NCBI GenBank assembly: GCA_032358255.1
Contig: JAULBX010026130.1
Span: 1-52,009, forward strand
DNA from: Heterotrichella gracilis
Taxonomy: Eukaryota; Sar; Xanthophyceae; Tribonematales; Xanthonemataceae
DNA length: 52,009 nucleotides
Direction: 5' to 3'
Position 1 is the first letter of the stretch; every line of letters begins with the position of its first letter. The translations under genes and the position numbers were made by a program. Below, piece by piece: positions 20,801 to 31,724 of the stretch. The notes below the pieces were generated by a model. The model was not told where the DNA came from, did not search any database, and was given only the letters and a program-made list of their open reading frames with translations.

Positions 20801-22734
20801 TTCTTTAGCTGGCGTGCCCTGATCAAGCAGGCATGAGTTAACGCTGCACCCAGTACACCCATTTTAACAAGTAATATATGATCCTCGTTTGTTGTTGTAA
20901 CTATTGTTTGATGTGTTTGGTGCATATCCCCATCCAAAGATAGCAAATGCATGTTTATTTCTGTTTGCTGTGTTTGCCAGAGTTGGGCTCCACCTCCACA
21001 ATTGCAATGATGTGTAGTTTTTGCAATCCTGATTTCTTTGCAATACTACTGACATCCCATCTCTTGGCATGGCCAGGCTGGAGATTGCGCTCACCCCCAC
21101 AATTGCAGTAATTTTTTATTGTTTTTTGAAAATATTATTGACATCCCATTTCTTTGCATGGCCAGGCTGGAGGTTGCGCTCCACCCTCACATCCACGACA
21201 AGGTCGATGCTGAGCTGGCGGCTGCTGGCCTGCTGGTTGGTCCAGGTGGCAAGGGGGGCGCCGCCAGGGAGATTGAGTATGATGACCTGGGGAGGTTGGA
21301 CTACCTGAATGCGGTGCTCAAGGAGTCGATGCGGGTGCATACCGTGTTCCCCTTGGGGACTGGGAGGTAGGGCACTGGGGCTGGGAAAATACAGCGAGGA
21401 GGGAAATGGAGGGAGAAAGAGCAATATGTGTATTACGAAACAAAGGTCCAGGACATGGCGAGGATAAGCTGGGGAGGTTGGACTACCTGGATGCTACTCT
21501 GCATTTGGTTTCCTTGCGGTGCATACTGTCCTCCCCTTGGGGTGTGGTAGGTGGGCGGGGAGGTCTTATCAGCCCTACAGACCCTATCAGCCCTACAGAC
21601 CCTACGTAGTTTCGAGATGACATCACCATTGGCATCTCGAAACTACATAAATAAATTGACCCAATTTCACAAAGGCATGATCAGTGCATGACCGCTGTTC
21701 CACAGGCAGGCGGATCGGGATGTCACCATCGGTCCCTACAAAATCCCCAAGGGCGCATGTGTGACGGTCCCCTTCCACGTCGTCCACAACTCCCCTTCCA
21801 CCTTCCTTCAACCAGCCTCCTTCCTCCCGGGAAGGTGGCTAGCGGTGGGCCAAGGAGAAGAGAATGGGGTCAATGACCTAGGGGATGCAAAAAGCGGGGG
21901 TGGAAACGCGGCAAGCTCTGCTACTTTGCAGGGGGATGCGAGGGCGCTGAAAAGGAGTTTTTTGGCCTTTTCTGATGGGCCACGGGACTGCATCGGACAG
22001 GTGAGGATGCACATGATTCTGGGTAGCATCAGCTCATTGCCTTCCTATTTATTGCCGTGGCTAAGGGTGCAGGTTAGTTAAGAGTGCAAACAGAGCTGCT
22101 GGCTTTTTACGGGGTAAATACTCACCCTACAACATGATATGACTTTTTTTAAAATAATAGGTGTTTTTACACACTATACAAACCAAAGAAAACCTGTTCA
22201 GCCTGTTGAACAATCCTACGTTTTTTCCATCAAAATCAAAATTCCTGTTGTTCCCTCGCCGCAACATCTTGCGCTGATGGAGGCGCACACCGTGCTGGCG
22301 GTGCTGCTGTGAAGATTCAGGCTGAACGGTCACTAAATGGTCACCAAATGGGGAAAAAGCAACAAAGTAAAAAAAACATCAACGAGGATAGATTTTTTAC
22401 ACTCAAAAAAGTATAACTGATATCCCAGACTGGATATCCTCTATTTTTTTTTTGGTCCTCAAACCAGGTCGTTTCCTTTCCGCAGCACCTTGCGCTGATG
22501 GAGGCGCGCACCGTGCTGGCAGTGCTGCTGTCCAGATTTAGGGTGAGCGTGGACAAAAAGGAGATGGGGAGGTACCAGGTGGAGAGTGGCGCAGGCAGCC
22601 ATTCTAGCGGCGGCGGCGAGGGTGGTGGTGGCGGTGGGGATTGCAAAGTAGCCGGCAGGGCGGCGGAGTGCTACCGGCTGACGCTGCATTCAGATTCGGG
22701 CCTGATGCTGCGGTTCACGTCAAGGAGCGGGTGA
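17900..22734 (+). CDS. Cytochrome P450 monooxygenase
   Basis: Nine exons: 17900-18027, 18230-18473, 18934-19095, 19407-19515, 19771-19977, 20469-20616, 21166-21366, 21706-22000, 22486-22734, giving about 580 residues in one frame. The N-terminus is an anchor (LTLAVFLPLAIWAVLAL) followed by the hinge IPGPPRLPIIGNVHL. The C-helix is WHHLRRAF. The I-helix is AGFETTAHTLAWTLLE with the oxygen-activating acidic residue and Thr pair. The K-helix ExxR is ESMR. The meander is PGRW, and the haem loop FSDGPRDCIGQ fits FxxGxRxCxG. A Gly-rich insert of about 40 residues separates PGRW from the haem loop. Intron 1 uses a GC donor (TACAG|GCAAGT). I placed the exon 6 donor at CT|GTACGT because it restores TLLEVALHPHI. 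An extra exon between exons 2 and 3 is possible, since that stretch is shorter than usual. ER-anchored by its N-terminus; substrate and CYP family not assignable. It is the founder-like intact copy of the array. Confidence 0.85.
18079..18142 (+). repeat. Ghost copy of P450 exon 2 start
   Basis: CATCCCAGGTCCTCCCGGGG and AATGTGCACCTCATGCC match the real hinge-encoding edge at 18233-18293 (GATCCCAGGCCCGCCCCGCC and AACGTGCACCTCATGATCC). Confidence 0.8.
18774..18833 (+). repeat. Ghost copy of P450 exon 3 start
   Basis: ATGGCCTCCCCAGACCCCCA and the CAGCGCACCCTCTTCACCTT block match 18934-18980 almost exactly, then decay. The copy lies 160 bases upstream and is preceded by AAAA instead of a CAG acceptor. 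Confidence 0.88.
19550..19632 (+). repeat. Ghost copy of P450 exon 4 end
   Basis: GTTAAGAACGCATGCGGGCG through the GGCTATTCCCTACGAGCGACAG|GTGC donor matches 19439-19520 (GTTGAGAACGCATGTGGGCG, GGCTATTCCCTGGGGATGACAG|GTGA). The frame is kept locally (NACGRVVMGTIAEVVCGYSL). Confidence 0.87.
20284..20353 (+). repeat. Ghost copy of P450 exon 6 start
   Basis: ACAATGACACAACCATCAGA then GCGCTCAAGGGACCTCGCC matches 20470-20517 (ACGACACCACCATTGGAGCA, GCGCCTGAGGGACCCCGTC). It is strongly decayed. Confidence 0.75.
21060..21107 (+). repeat. Ghost copy of P450 exon 7 start
   Basis: TTGGCATGGCCAGGCTGGAG then ATTGCGCTCACCC matches the real acceptor edge (TTTGCATGGCCAGGCTGGAG then GTTGCGCTCCACC, 21154-21186), offset by about 98 bases. 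The upstream TGACATCCCAT is repeated too. Confidence 0.87.
21468..21600 (+). repeat. Ghost copy of P450 exon 7 end
   Basis: CTGGGGAGGTTGGACTACCT then GCATACTGTCCTCCCCTTGG matches 21289-21370 (CTGGGGAGGTTGGACTACCT, GCATACCGTGTTCCCCTTGG). A run of CAGCCCTACAGACCCTAT repeats follows at about 21570-21605. The same exon edge seeded the 86-bp minisatellite at 30111. Confidence 0.88.
22247..22327 (+). repeat. Ghost copy of P450 exon 9 start
   Basis: CTTGCGCTGATGGAGGCGCA then CACCGTGCTGGCGGTGCTGC matches 22489-22530. It then reaches a stop in GCTGCTGTGA where the real exon has GCTGCTGTCC. Confidence 0.87.
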
Positions 22735-24311
22735 TACTGTTGAGGGCGGCAATTGATTGGGGTCGACCATTTGTCTATTTTATTTTTTATTTTTTATTTC
22801 TCTGTTGTGAGCCATCTGGGCCTGATATTATATATAATCTGATCTTCTGGGTGCGAGTCATCCTGGCAGGCCTGATGAACTGCAGTGCCACACTTGAAAC
22901 TGAGAGTTTGGGGTTCTCCCCGGCACGGGGTGGCCATCTGACTTGGGCTGACATTGTGGACCAATTTGAATTGGCCTCCACTGAAGCAACCAGGATAGGC
23001 CAGCCTGCCATAGGATGCAGCGGCTGTCTAGAGTCTACGCCAAATGGTGAGAGAAGTAGGGAACTATTTGCATATTTGCTGGGTTTTGGGATTCATGTGG
23101 CTGAGGAGCTTAGCCTACACTCCATGTTCATGCAAGCACCCTGTGGTGACAATCTTTTGTGGACGCAACTCACACTCACTCTACTCGTAGCTCAGCGGGA
23201 CTAAAACAAGAAGTTTCAGTTACAGAAGTTTACAGATATTTAGAGACAATCAAAAGGGAGTTAAACCTGGCTCATTAGGCTAATTAGATTGTCGGAGGTG
23301 GTGTTGCAAGAATTCACTTTGCTTACAGCTACGAAGTAGTGAGGGCGAAAGGGCTCCATTTTCGCTACTATAGATGCTGAGCAGATTTCTTTGTATATCA
23401 ATAACAAGACTCTGGTGTTGTGCTCTTCAGTGTTAAAGCAGCTGTCGGAAAAATGGAAGGGAACTGTTGTGCGCGCGGGACTTTGACATATGAATTAAAT
23501 ATTGGCAACTTGAATTCAGAACCAGACTCTTGCATGATGCCGTGTATGTCGTGGGTGGTAGCCGTAAGAGATATGTTATGACAATGATGCAATGCAGTCT
23601 GATGCCATCATGGTGACACCCAGGCTGGGTATATTCCCCCTGGCAGGTTGGACACCCCAAATGCACACTTGGGGTGTCCAACGCGCGTGGAGAGACATGA
23701 CATGTCCACTCTTACACAGCGTGAATCATTCACTGAATCATTCACTTGTGACAAGCTGCCGTGCGCCAGAACCTGTGATTACAATAATTGAATACAATAA
23801 ATGCAAAAATTGGAACACAGTGCAGTGCACTGTGGCACACTGCAAAGTTTGAACGTTGGTACGCATGCAATTCACTTCGGGATCCAATGGCATAAAAGCA
23901 CTGTTAATGTATTCATTACTTCATCCACATGTGCACTTTTTCCTAATGCACTTTTTCCAAAACAAAGATTTCTTAACAATGTTCTGGATGCAATTCACTA
24001 TTACAGCGGCTAGTCGTTGCATCAACACATGGGTCCCTTGTGGAGGGGAAAACTAACATACCTCAACATAATCACTAAGGCAAATTCAACATGGATTTGA
24101 TGAGCAAACGAACAAAATTATATAATCTAGCCTTGATAGACTAGATCCTACCAGCAATCGCCTCTGAGACATTTTGTGGTGTCAAACTGTGAGTAAGCAG
24201 TTCGGTATTACTACGCAAAACTGTACAACGTCGTGCATTTGTATATGTGTTAGCTCATTCGGAATTGATCATCTGCATGGCGTATTCCCAGCCATAATGG
24301 GTGGGTGATGT
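22735..24311. other. P450 3' region and intergenic
   Basis: No supported gene. Open frames here are unlike known proteins. A perfect 14-bp inverted repeat lies at 23647-23682 (see its own entry). AT-rich sequence at 23800-24300 is probably the 3' flank of wall-protein gene A. Confidence 0.45.
23647..23682. repeat. Perfect 14-bp hairpin
   Basis: GTTGGACACCCCAA (23647-23660) and its exact reverse complement (23669-23682) are separated by 8 bases. It is not near a recognised gene end. Confidence 0.9.
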
Positions 24312-26856
24312 TTATAACTTGGTCCACAGCCTGAACAGATAATCATGGTCTGGCTCTGGGCTATATCCTAGCCAGTATGCATTCCCTGGGATGACATCTG
24401 AGCAGAAGAAAAAACCCCCGCTGTCGTCAGACGTCTTCACCAGCTTCCAAGAATACATCTGGCCAGCGTGGATGGGGGCGGAGGTGTTGGCAATGGTGAA
24501 AGACACCCTGCAAGCAGTTTGATGGCGCATTTAAGGTATCGAGCAAGGACACATACCTGTACCAGTACATGCTCTGTCATGGTTATTCTCTGCACCACAA
24601 TGCCTGCACTTACTCCTACCGAAGTGCGGATGGGATATTGAGGGCAGCCTCTTTCTGCACCTTGAATGGAATGGGTTGTTTTTCGGATGCCACACCAACT
24701 ACACATGCATGGCCAATAAGTGTGCAATTATTGGCCATGCATCCATGAGGCTACCTCGTCAACCTCATAGTACTCATAGTTGGCACTGGACTGGACTGCA
24801 ACGCATGCATCCATGTCCCACCCACCATGCTGCCGATGATGAGCTCTGGTTCGGGTCCACATCCACCACCCCCGAGGTGGTTACCAGGGCCCCTCCAGGA
24901 CTGTCAAGGTGCACCTCCAGCTTGCAGGAGTTGACGGAGTACAGGTCAGGCTCGATCCACACATCAATCTTGTCCACATACAGGTTGGACAGGGTGCTGA
25001 GCGGGGTGAAGGAGCGCTGCTCCTGCGCATGTAACACACAGGCATGCATGTGGCTTAGGGTTCAAAGTTAGCGTATAGGTTTGTTACAGACAAACATGGT
25101 CTCAGCGCAGCAGTCACCACCGTGGATTACGAGGATACACAGTGTGCATGCTTGCAAGTAACAGTGGTTTGTGCTTTACCAGCTATTATGGGTTAAATCA
25201 TACATCTAAGTGGATTTTTTAATATAAATACATATTCAAAATGTATATATCATTGAAATGTCACAGGTTTGATGGTGCAGGGTTGCAATGCATGAGCCCA
25301 TGGAACGGGTGGATGGGTGTGGTGGGTGTGGTGGGTACAGGTATGGGGATGATAATGACAAACTGAAGAGGGGAGGAAGAGCTGTCACACCTGGTGGTCG
25401 GGGAGATGGTGGTGGGAAAGGTGGGAACGGGGGTGATCGCTGTGGGGAAGGTGGAGGAGGGGAAGGAGATAGTGGTGGGGTCGGCGGTTGTGGCGGTGAA
25501 GAGTATGGTGGAGTTGAGGGCAATAGGGAAGGGGTCAGCGGAGAGGAAGGAGATGCCGATGGGGTCGGTGGTTGTTGCGGTGAAGAGTATGAAGGGGATG
25601 CTGGAAATGGGGGCGATAGGGTAGATAGGGAAGGGGCCGGTGGTGGTGAAGGGGATAGTGGAGGTGGGGGCGATGGGGAGGGCGGCGGTGGTGATGGGGA
25701 TTGCAGCTTGGGAGATGGCGGTTTTGATGATGGGCGTATTGGTGGTGGGCGTTTGGGTGGTGGGCGTTTTGGTGATGGTGGTTTTGGTGATGGCGGTTGT
25801 GGTGATGGCGGTTGTGGTGATGGCGGCTTTGGTGATGGTGGCTTTGGTGATGGTGGCTTTGACGATGAGCGTTTTGGTGGTGGGCGCTTCTTTGGTGGTG
25901 GGCGTTTTGGTGATGGGGGTTTTGGGGATGGTGGCATTGGTGATGGCGGTTGTGGAGATGGAGGCTTGGGCGATGGTGGCTTGCGCCTTGGAGGTGGTGA
26001 CTTGCGTCTTCTGGGTGGTGGCCTGGGAGGGGCAAGCAGTGCACGTGAGGATAGAACAGTGTTGGTTAGGTGCCCTGCCAGGTATGCTAGCTTTCCACTG
26101 CTGTGTTCAGAACTGCCTTGTGTGCATTAGGGTTTGCTGGTTCACTCTGTAGGGTTTGAAGGTAGCTGCCACTGTGATGTGGCTTGCCACCCTGTAAAGC
26201 CTGTTAAGCCTCCCTGGTATCTCAGTGGTGGTTTGCTTGAAGGGTAAACCCAGTGGCTTTCGTTGCTTTCATGCATGCCTTTGCTCAATGTACTGAATGT
26301 ACTCGTTTGTGCCCCACACACCCTCCCCCATCATCCGCATGCTCTGCACTGTACCCAGTGCATCAACCTCATCAGAGCCATGTGCCTGTGGCAGTTCAGC
26401 TACGCAGTACAGGAGAGTCTCGATAACATGAACCAACAGCGTGAGGGGTGCATAAACCGGCCGCCAGGTGTAGCAAGGGTACATAAGGTACAAGACGGTG
26501 CATGCATGCGGTGGGCCACCCAAGCACCTCCTCCTAGCGCTGCTGAAACCGTGTCTGGCACATCCTGTACAAAGAAGGTCCCTTGTGGCATAACCCACCT
26601 GCTGTTGCCTTCTGTCGTCGTACTCAAATGGACAGCTGGCTGGTACGATGTACACATGCAAGTGCACACATGTGTGACACAGGCAAAACGTCGCGATGCA
26701 GCTAGCACAGCAACCTTCACTCAAGTCAAGGAGGACCTAGGCAAAGGCGACAGTCGTTCCTCACCTGCGTACCGCCGACGTGGGAGAGACGCAGGCGGTC
26801 AAAAGGATAAGGCCGATCAGCCCGGCTAATGCTGTGCGCCTCATCGGCTGACCCAT
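24312..26856 (-). pseudogene. Proline-rich secreted wall-protein gene A, probably frame-broken
   Basis: Minus-strand exons: 26856-26765 (signal peptide, LAGLIGLILLTACVSPTSA), 26022-25391 (Pro-rich), 25022-24826 and 24507-24312 (globular domain, ending FRLWTKL and TAA). The Pro-rich exon encodes about 210 residues, first basic ([13 protein letters not shown] repeats) and then SPSPPPP and PPFPPPSP; such Ser-Pro-Pro runs are typical of hydroxyproline-rich glycoproteins of algal cell walls. The domain has [37 protein letters not shown] and [15 protein letters not shown]. Unlike genes B and C, the third exon lacks its first 20 or so residues (the GLDV segment), and its phase does not fit the Pro-rich exon. 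Either the gene is broken or an exon is missed. The promoter region resembles that of gene C. Confidence 0.65.
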
Positions 26857-28060
26857 CGGCTGGCGCCAGAGGCTCACGCCCACCCAGGCTCGATTTGATC
26901 TAGAGCTTCTGCTGAAAGTACTGAAAGCTGCTAGGAAGCAGCTGCGTGACGAGGGTTCTTTGGAGACAGAGAGCTTTGGGTGGTGCTTCTAGAAGACCTT
27001 GAACGCGGTTCAGCGCAGGTGAGGTAGCATGGGCAATCAGCACTAACGTCAACGTTCGTGCATGCATGCGCATTGCCTATACAGCTAGCCTCTGTCTGGA
27101 TGGTTGTTGAACTGTTGTTGTGGCTGAACGAATGTCACGTTGCAGCTCTGAATATTTGCTGAGGGTGGAGACTCTTACTTGTAATATTGCAAGTTCATGA
27201 GTAATCTTGCATGTCCAAAGTACTTTAAACCAAATGTAATGCTGGCTTCATCACATATGTACACCCAAGCAGTCCAGCAAATGTTGGGTTTTGACGTATT
27301 TGTATAGCGCGGAGCTTGTCGCTAGCGGGTGACACGCAGGAGAAGTATCAGAGCACTGGTTTGACGGCAAAGGACCAGCTCCGCGGAGCTCCGGCCGGAA
27401 TTAAATATTTGAATATTTCGACACATGAACCTTCACCTTCACTTTTAGCTGCATGTGTGCATGCGGGAGGGAACCTTCATGAGGGCAGGCACGGTGGGTA
27501 CACGACATCCTAAAGGAAACAAGGGAAAGAGTTGACGTAGATGACGATGGCAGCTGTGACGTGCAACCACATCAGCGTTTTAGCCTTTGCCCCTGTAGGC
27601 TATTTTCCCTGGCTGGAATTCCTATCACCTTTACAGGTGGTAGGAAGTTTAGGAAGTTGCACTGGGTACCCTGACGGCACAGTGTGACAGACTAGGCAGC
27701 TCAAGCTGCTTAACCACCATCACGTTGCCTTTTCGTTGTGCATGTCAGTAGCGCAACTTTCAACGTTGATGTGTCCTATTGGCAAGTACTCAACGTCTAA
27801 TATCTTTTTCTAATTATAATCAAGTGAACAAACCCACAGTTGCTACAGGCGCAGACACAAGCGCATATATGCCAGCGCATCATGCAAGTGGACCAAATTG
27901 CTTTTCCAGAGGGTCAACAGTAATACAATACCGTACTGATTGATGTATGACAGGAAAGAACGCACCTTGGAGGTGTTGGACCTGTGCTGGCTGCTGTTCA
28001 GCATCCCTGATTAGGGTTCATAAACCCTAAACCCTAAATATCGTTACCTGTCACATAGCA
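26857..28060. other. Upstream region of gene A
   Basis: No gene seen. Part of it is duplicated elsewhere: 26900-27080 resembles 41540-41740 (upstream of gene C; shared AGCTGCGTGACGAGGG and GCGCAGGTGAGGT), and 27450-27850 resembles 36000-36460 (shared GGCAGGCACGGTGGG, ACGTTGCCTTT and GAATGTCAGTAGC-like blocks). This supports segmental duplication. Confidence 0.6.
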
Positions 28061-30500
28061 CCGCTGTTCCACGGCAGCCTGTAACCACTCCACCTTTCCC
28101 CCCCGCACTCCCCTCGCCGCTAACCCTGGCAGTACTCCTCACCCTTGGCCCTCCTGGCCCTGCGCCACAGAATACAGGAAACTCACTTGTTATGTAATTT
28201 TGGGGGTTGTTGCCTTTAATTTTGGTGGAGACTTTCGCTTATTTTCCATTGGATTGGAGGTCTTTTGCCCTCCTTGCCCGTCACGATGCAATCAGTGCAT
28301 TTTTGCTTCCACAAAAATGTTGCCTTTAATTTGTTCAGTTTGTTATTTTGAAAAGCATGAAGTTCAACTAGTAGTTGATATACTGTAGTTTAATCAGTTT
28401 AATATACTGCAGGCACCTATTATACCTGGATCTTTTGGATCTTAGGCCCTCCCCACCTACCCAGTATGCCCATTATCGACAATGTGGACTTGCACATGAT
28501 CTCCTGGGCAGGTAAGCGTCACCACCTGGACAGCGAGTGTGCGTTAAAATACGAGCCTATTTTTCCAGCATTTTTGCATCGAGGTGAGGTGTATTAGAGC
28601 TACTCCTTGTTCCCGACCCTGCCCTCTCCCCTTGATTACAGTAGGGGTGCTGCCCAGATAGCCCAAGGCGTATTGGATATATATGGTGGTAAAGGTGACA
28701 GGGTTACAAAAAATGCTCAGAAGGCAACCTTCCTTTCCTTCAATATCATACATTGCTCCGCAGCAGGGCTTGCTTAGACTTTAAATTAAAGTCTCAAACC
28801 GAAAATATTAGGTATTACTGACCTGACCCAGGGGCCAACCCTCGTGTTTTGAACAACTGATATTAGATGTTGCTCTGCAGCAACCCGTTTGAGTCGTGAT
28901 TCATTTTCAGACGCGGCTCATGTTTTAGCTCAAAACTCTGAGTCACTGTAGTCACTGCCCATGTTGTTGCATTCACCGCCGCGGGTTGCATAATGGCATT
29001 GCCCCACGCCATCTAACAGGGTGCGTGCAAACCTTACGTAATTTGTACAAGGGTTTCCCCCAACCCTAAAGCATATCTTTACCCATTTTCAGCTACTATG
29101 TGTACACCTCGATGAGAGTGTACATTCTAGTGGAACAGTACACTAGTGTACCACGTGGTGTAACGAGCTTGACACTCTATTACTGCATTATATACCTCCT
29201 GGTCCAAGGGGCATGATTCCTGAACGGGAATTAACTGATGCGCTGTAAGTGCCCCGTCGCTGTACCCTTGCTTATGGTATTTAAGCTCATGGCACAGAGA
29301 GACGACCACCATTTGCAAGACTTAAACACTGCCTGTACGTTGGACGTGGTGTACCTCCCGCTCCCCACCCTCATGCAGCTGGCATCCCTCGATCTCCACC
29401 ACCCATTACCCACCACTACCACCACCCACTCCTCAGCCCCTCTTCCCCTTCCCCCACCATGACAGCTATGACAGCCAGTGGCACCTCTGCGACGCGCATT
29501 CGCCGGAGGCGGCCCCCTCCTTCACACCCAGCGACCTGCACAGCAGCTTCCACAAGGTCTACCAAAGGTACTAAAACACGCAGCACTGCTGGCAGACCAG
29601 TTAGAGGGTGCGGTAAGCGCATGACTGTGTATATCATTGCTGACGCGGCGTATGGCTATTCCCTGGGGATGACAGGTGAAACTCTAGAACCCTGGAGTAA
29701 TTATACCCCCTGAATATTGGGAACACATGTAGCGCATGTGAGCGGGTGACTGTGGACACCATCGCTGACGTGGCGCACATCGTACGGTACTCCCCTGGGG
29801 ATGACAGGGGATATCACCCGTGCAAGCACTTGTTGTCATCCTGTGACAGGTGATACCCCCATGTCCTGACACAGGTGAAACCCGGTTGGCATGTGGTCAC
29901 ATGTACTCGTGTGGCATGTGAAACTTAGGCAGCATCTCATTCGCCTACTGACATCCTGCAATGGTGAAACCCTCGGGGTACTCAGTACTCGCTCAGGCTG
30001 CGCCCCCCAGTGACAGGTGAAATCCCACGTGCATACACAAGCCGAGATCCTTTTACTAAGCCAAGTGTGCTGGTCCCTCTCTGCAGATCTGTTACAACGA
30101 GTTAGGGTTAGGGTTGGACTCCCTGGATGCGATTCTCCATGTGGTGTCCAGAAATGACTCGTAATATGAAAACCCTAAACCATAACCCTATACCCTGGGT
30201 TGGACTCCCTGGATGCGATTCTCCATGTAGAGTCCAGAAATGACTCGTAATATGTAAACCCTAAACCATTAACCCTATACCCTGGGTTACACTGGATGCG
30301 ACTCTCCATGTGGTGTCCAAGTAGTCCAGGAAGGACTTGTACCATGTAAACCCTAATCCATAAACCCTATACCCTAAACAGTGGTGTCCAGGATGGACTC
30401 GCCCTGTGTATACTCCTGCATACTGTCATGCCCTTGGTAATTGGTGTGACCGCATTCGGTACATTTGGGGGAGATCCTATCAGCACTATCAGCCCTAGCA
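28060..30500 (+). pseudogene. Degenerate P450 copy (exons 1-4, part of 5 and 7)
   Basis: Remnants in the same order as the intact P450: exon 1-like 28085-28180 (CACTCCCCTCGCCGCTAACC, no ATG), exon 2-like 28413-28575 (with ATTATCGACAATGTGGACTT), exon 3-like 29450-29610 (AGCCAGTGGCACCTCTGCGA), exon 4-like 29610-29680 and again 29725-29815 (GACGCGGCGTATGGCTATTC), an exon 5 acceptor at about 30075, and exon 7-derived repeats from 30111. Exons 6, 8 and 9 were not found. Stops and indels run throughout, so no functional product is expected. Confidence 0.85.
30111..30400 (+). repeat. 86-bp minisatellite seeded by a P450 exon fragment
   Basis: About 3.4 units with starts at 30111, 30197 and 30283 (period 86). 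Each carries GGTTGGACTCCCTGGATGCG, a CTCCATGTGGTGTCC-like block and a CCCTAAACC/CCCTATACC tract. The first block corresponds to P450 exon 7 (GGTTGGACTACCTGAATGCG, 21295). Confidence 0.9.
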
Positions 30501-30519
30501 GGGCAGTTTGATAGCAGTT

Positions 30520-31724
30520 TCACCTCATTGCTGTGTCACTGACACGTGGCACGCTGGCAGCAACTTCTACTGGGGGGTGGGATGCCCGGCAAGCGTGTGT
30601 GGGCAGGGATGCCAACTGATTATACTACATAGCGGTCATGCACTGATCATGCACCGCGACTGGAAATAAAAATGATTGAAATCAAGCTGATACCGGTAAG
30701 CGTTTGTGGGCATGTCATTGACCGCTACGTAGTGTACACAGTACCAATATACTAGTGTGAGCAGGAAGGCAGGAAGGAAGCGTTTTGTGGGCTGGTCAAG
30801 GAAATTTGTCGCATGTTGACACCGCAGCAGGCAGGTGACACCGCTGTGTCAGCCTGATGATTGCACAACGGTGAACCACATGCAGGGATCCGTACCTACA
30901 ATTGCAGCACCGCAGGCGGGGATGGGGTTTTGTTGCATGTTGACACCGTGCTAGGAAATTTGCCGCATGTTGACACCACAGTGACTGCTCCCTCAAAGCC
31001 TGACCAATGCTTAGAGTTGAACCCCATGGCACTCATAAAAGCGCAGGAGCATGCGCTTTCCCTTCAAGTTGACATTTAATGTATCCACCTTGGCATGAAG
31101 TTCAACTTAGTCTACTCATGTAGGTGACCTTGGAATTAAAAACGAAAAATAAATGTCAAGCGAATTTTAAAAGTTCACTTGATTCTTGTTTTTGACTTCC
31201 TGAAAAATAACTTAGTGCTTTGGTGCCTGCCAGTGGCACTCAAATTTGGTCCGAAAATCCCAGCTGGACAATGATACGGTGCGAAAAGCATTATTCTATC
31301 ATCGAAAGACTTTGAGAGACAACTGTGCACACTGCAAAATGTGTTCCAGCAGGATTACAACAAAATGGAAGTTTTTAACAGTGCTATGTATTTGTTGCAG
31401 CAACAGCAATGTTCAGGGTACGAAGACTAAGCAAAGATTATAATAACAATCAACCGTAACGGTTGCACCAAGACAATAATCCCTCCCGGAGGCAACAAAC
31501 AGCATACATGGACGAAATGGCAAAGGCATATCCAATTGGATTTCGAGGAGAAATGAACAACAATAATAAAATCCCAACTTGATAGGCGTACAGTGTCTAC
31601 CACCAAGCGTATAACGCGTACTACGTGTTGTGGCTCACAAGTGGGTATAGGCCAACCCAGTGCATTTGCTAGTACTGGTGATAGCAGCGGTGCTTGGCAT
31701 GCACAAGGCACCCTTTGTGGCCAG
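30520..31724. other. Intergenic and 3' flank of gene B
   Basis: No gene recognised. A repeated theme around GCATGTTGACACCG/CA occurs at about 30812, 30935 and 30967. The segment 31445-31560 resembles 36985-37095 downstream of gene C (shared GGTTGCACCAAG, TCCCTCCCGGAGGCAA and AAGGCATATCCA), so the downstream regions of B and C are homologous. TGTAA on the minus strand near 31353 could be the gene B poly(A) signal. Confidence 0.5.

Noticed and set aside
22641..23204. 187-codon frame after the P450
   Set aside because: It starts inside the P450 last exon in another frame, and its sequence is AT-rich with no family features.
25288..26130. Long Gly/Asp-rich open frame (GDGGFGDGG repeats) on the plus strand, and a similar one at 33860-34711
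   Set aside because: Both are exact antisense of the Pro-rich exons of genes A and B; the repeat keeps several frames open. Splice sites and signal peptides support the minus strand.
30111..30400. CRISPR-like spacing of repeats
   Set aside because: The period is 86 bp with no unique spacers; it is a minisatellite derived from a P450 exon.
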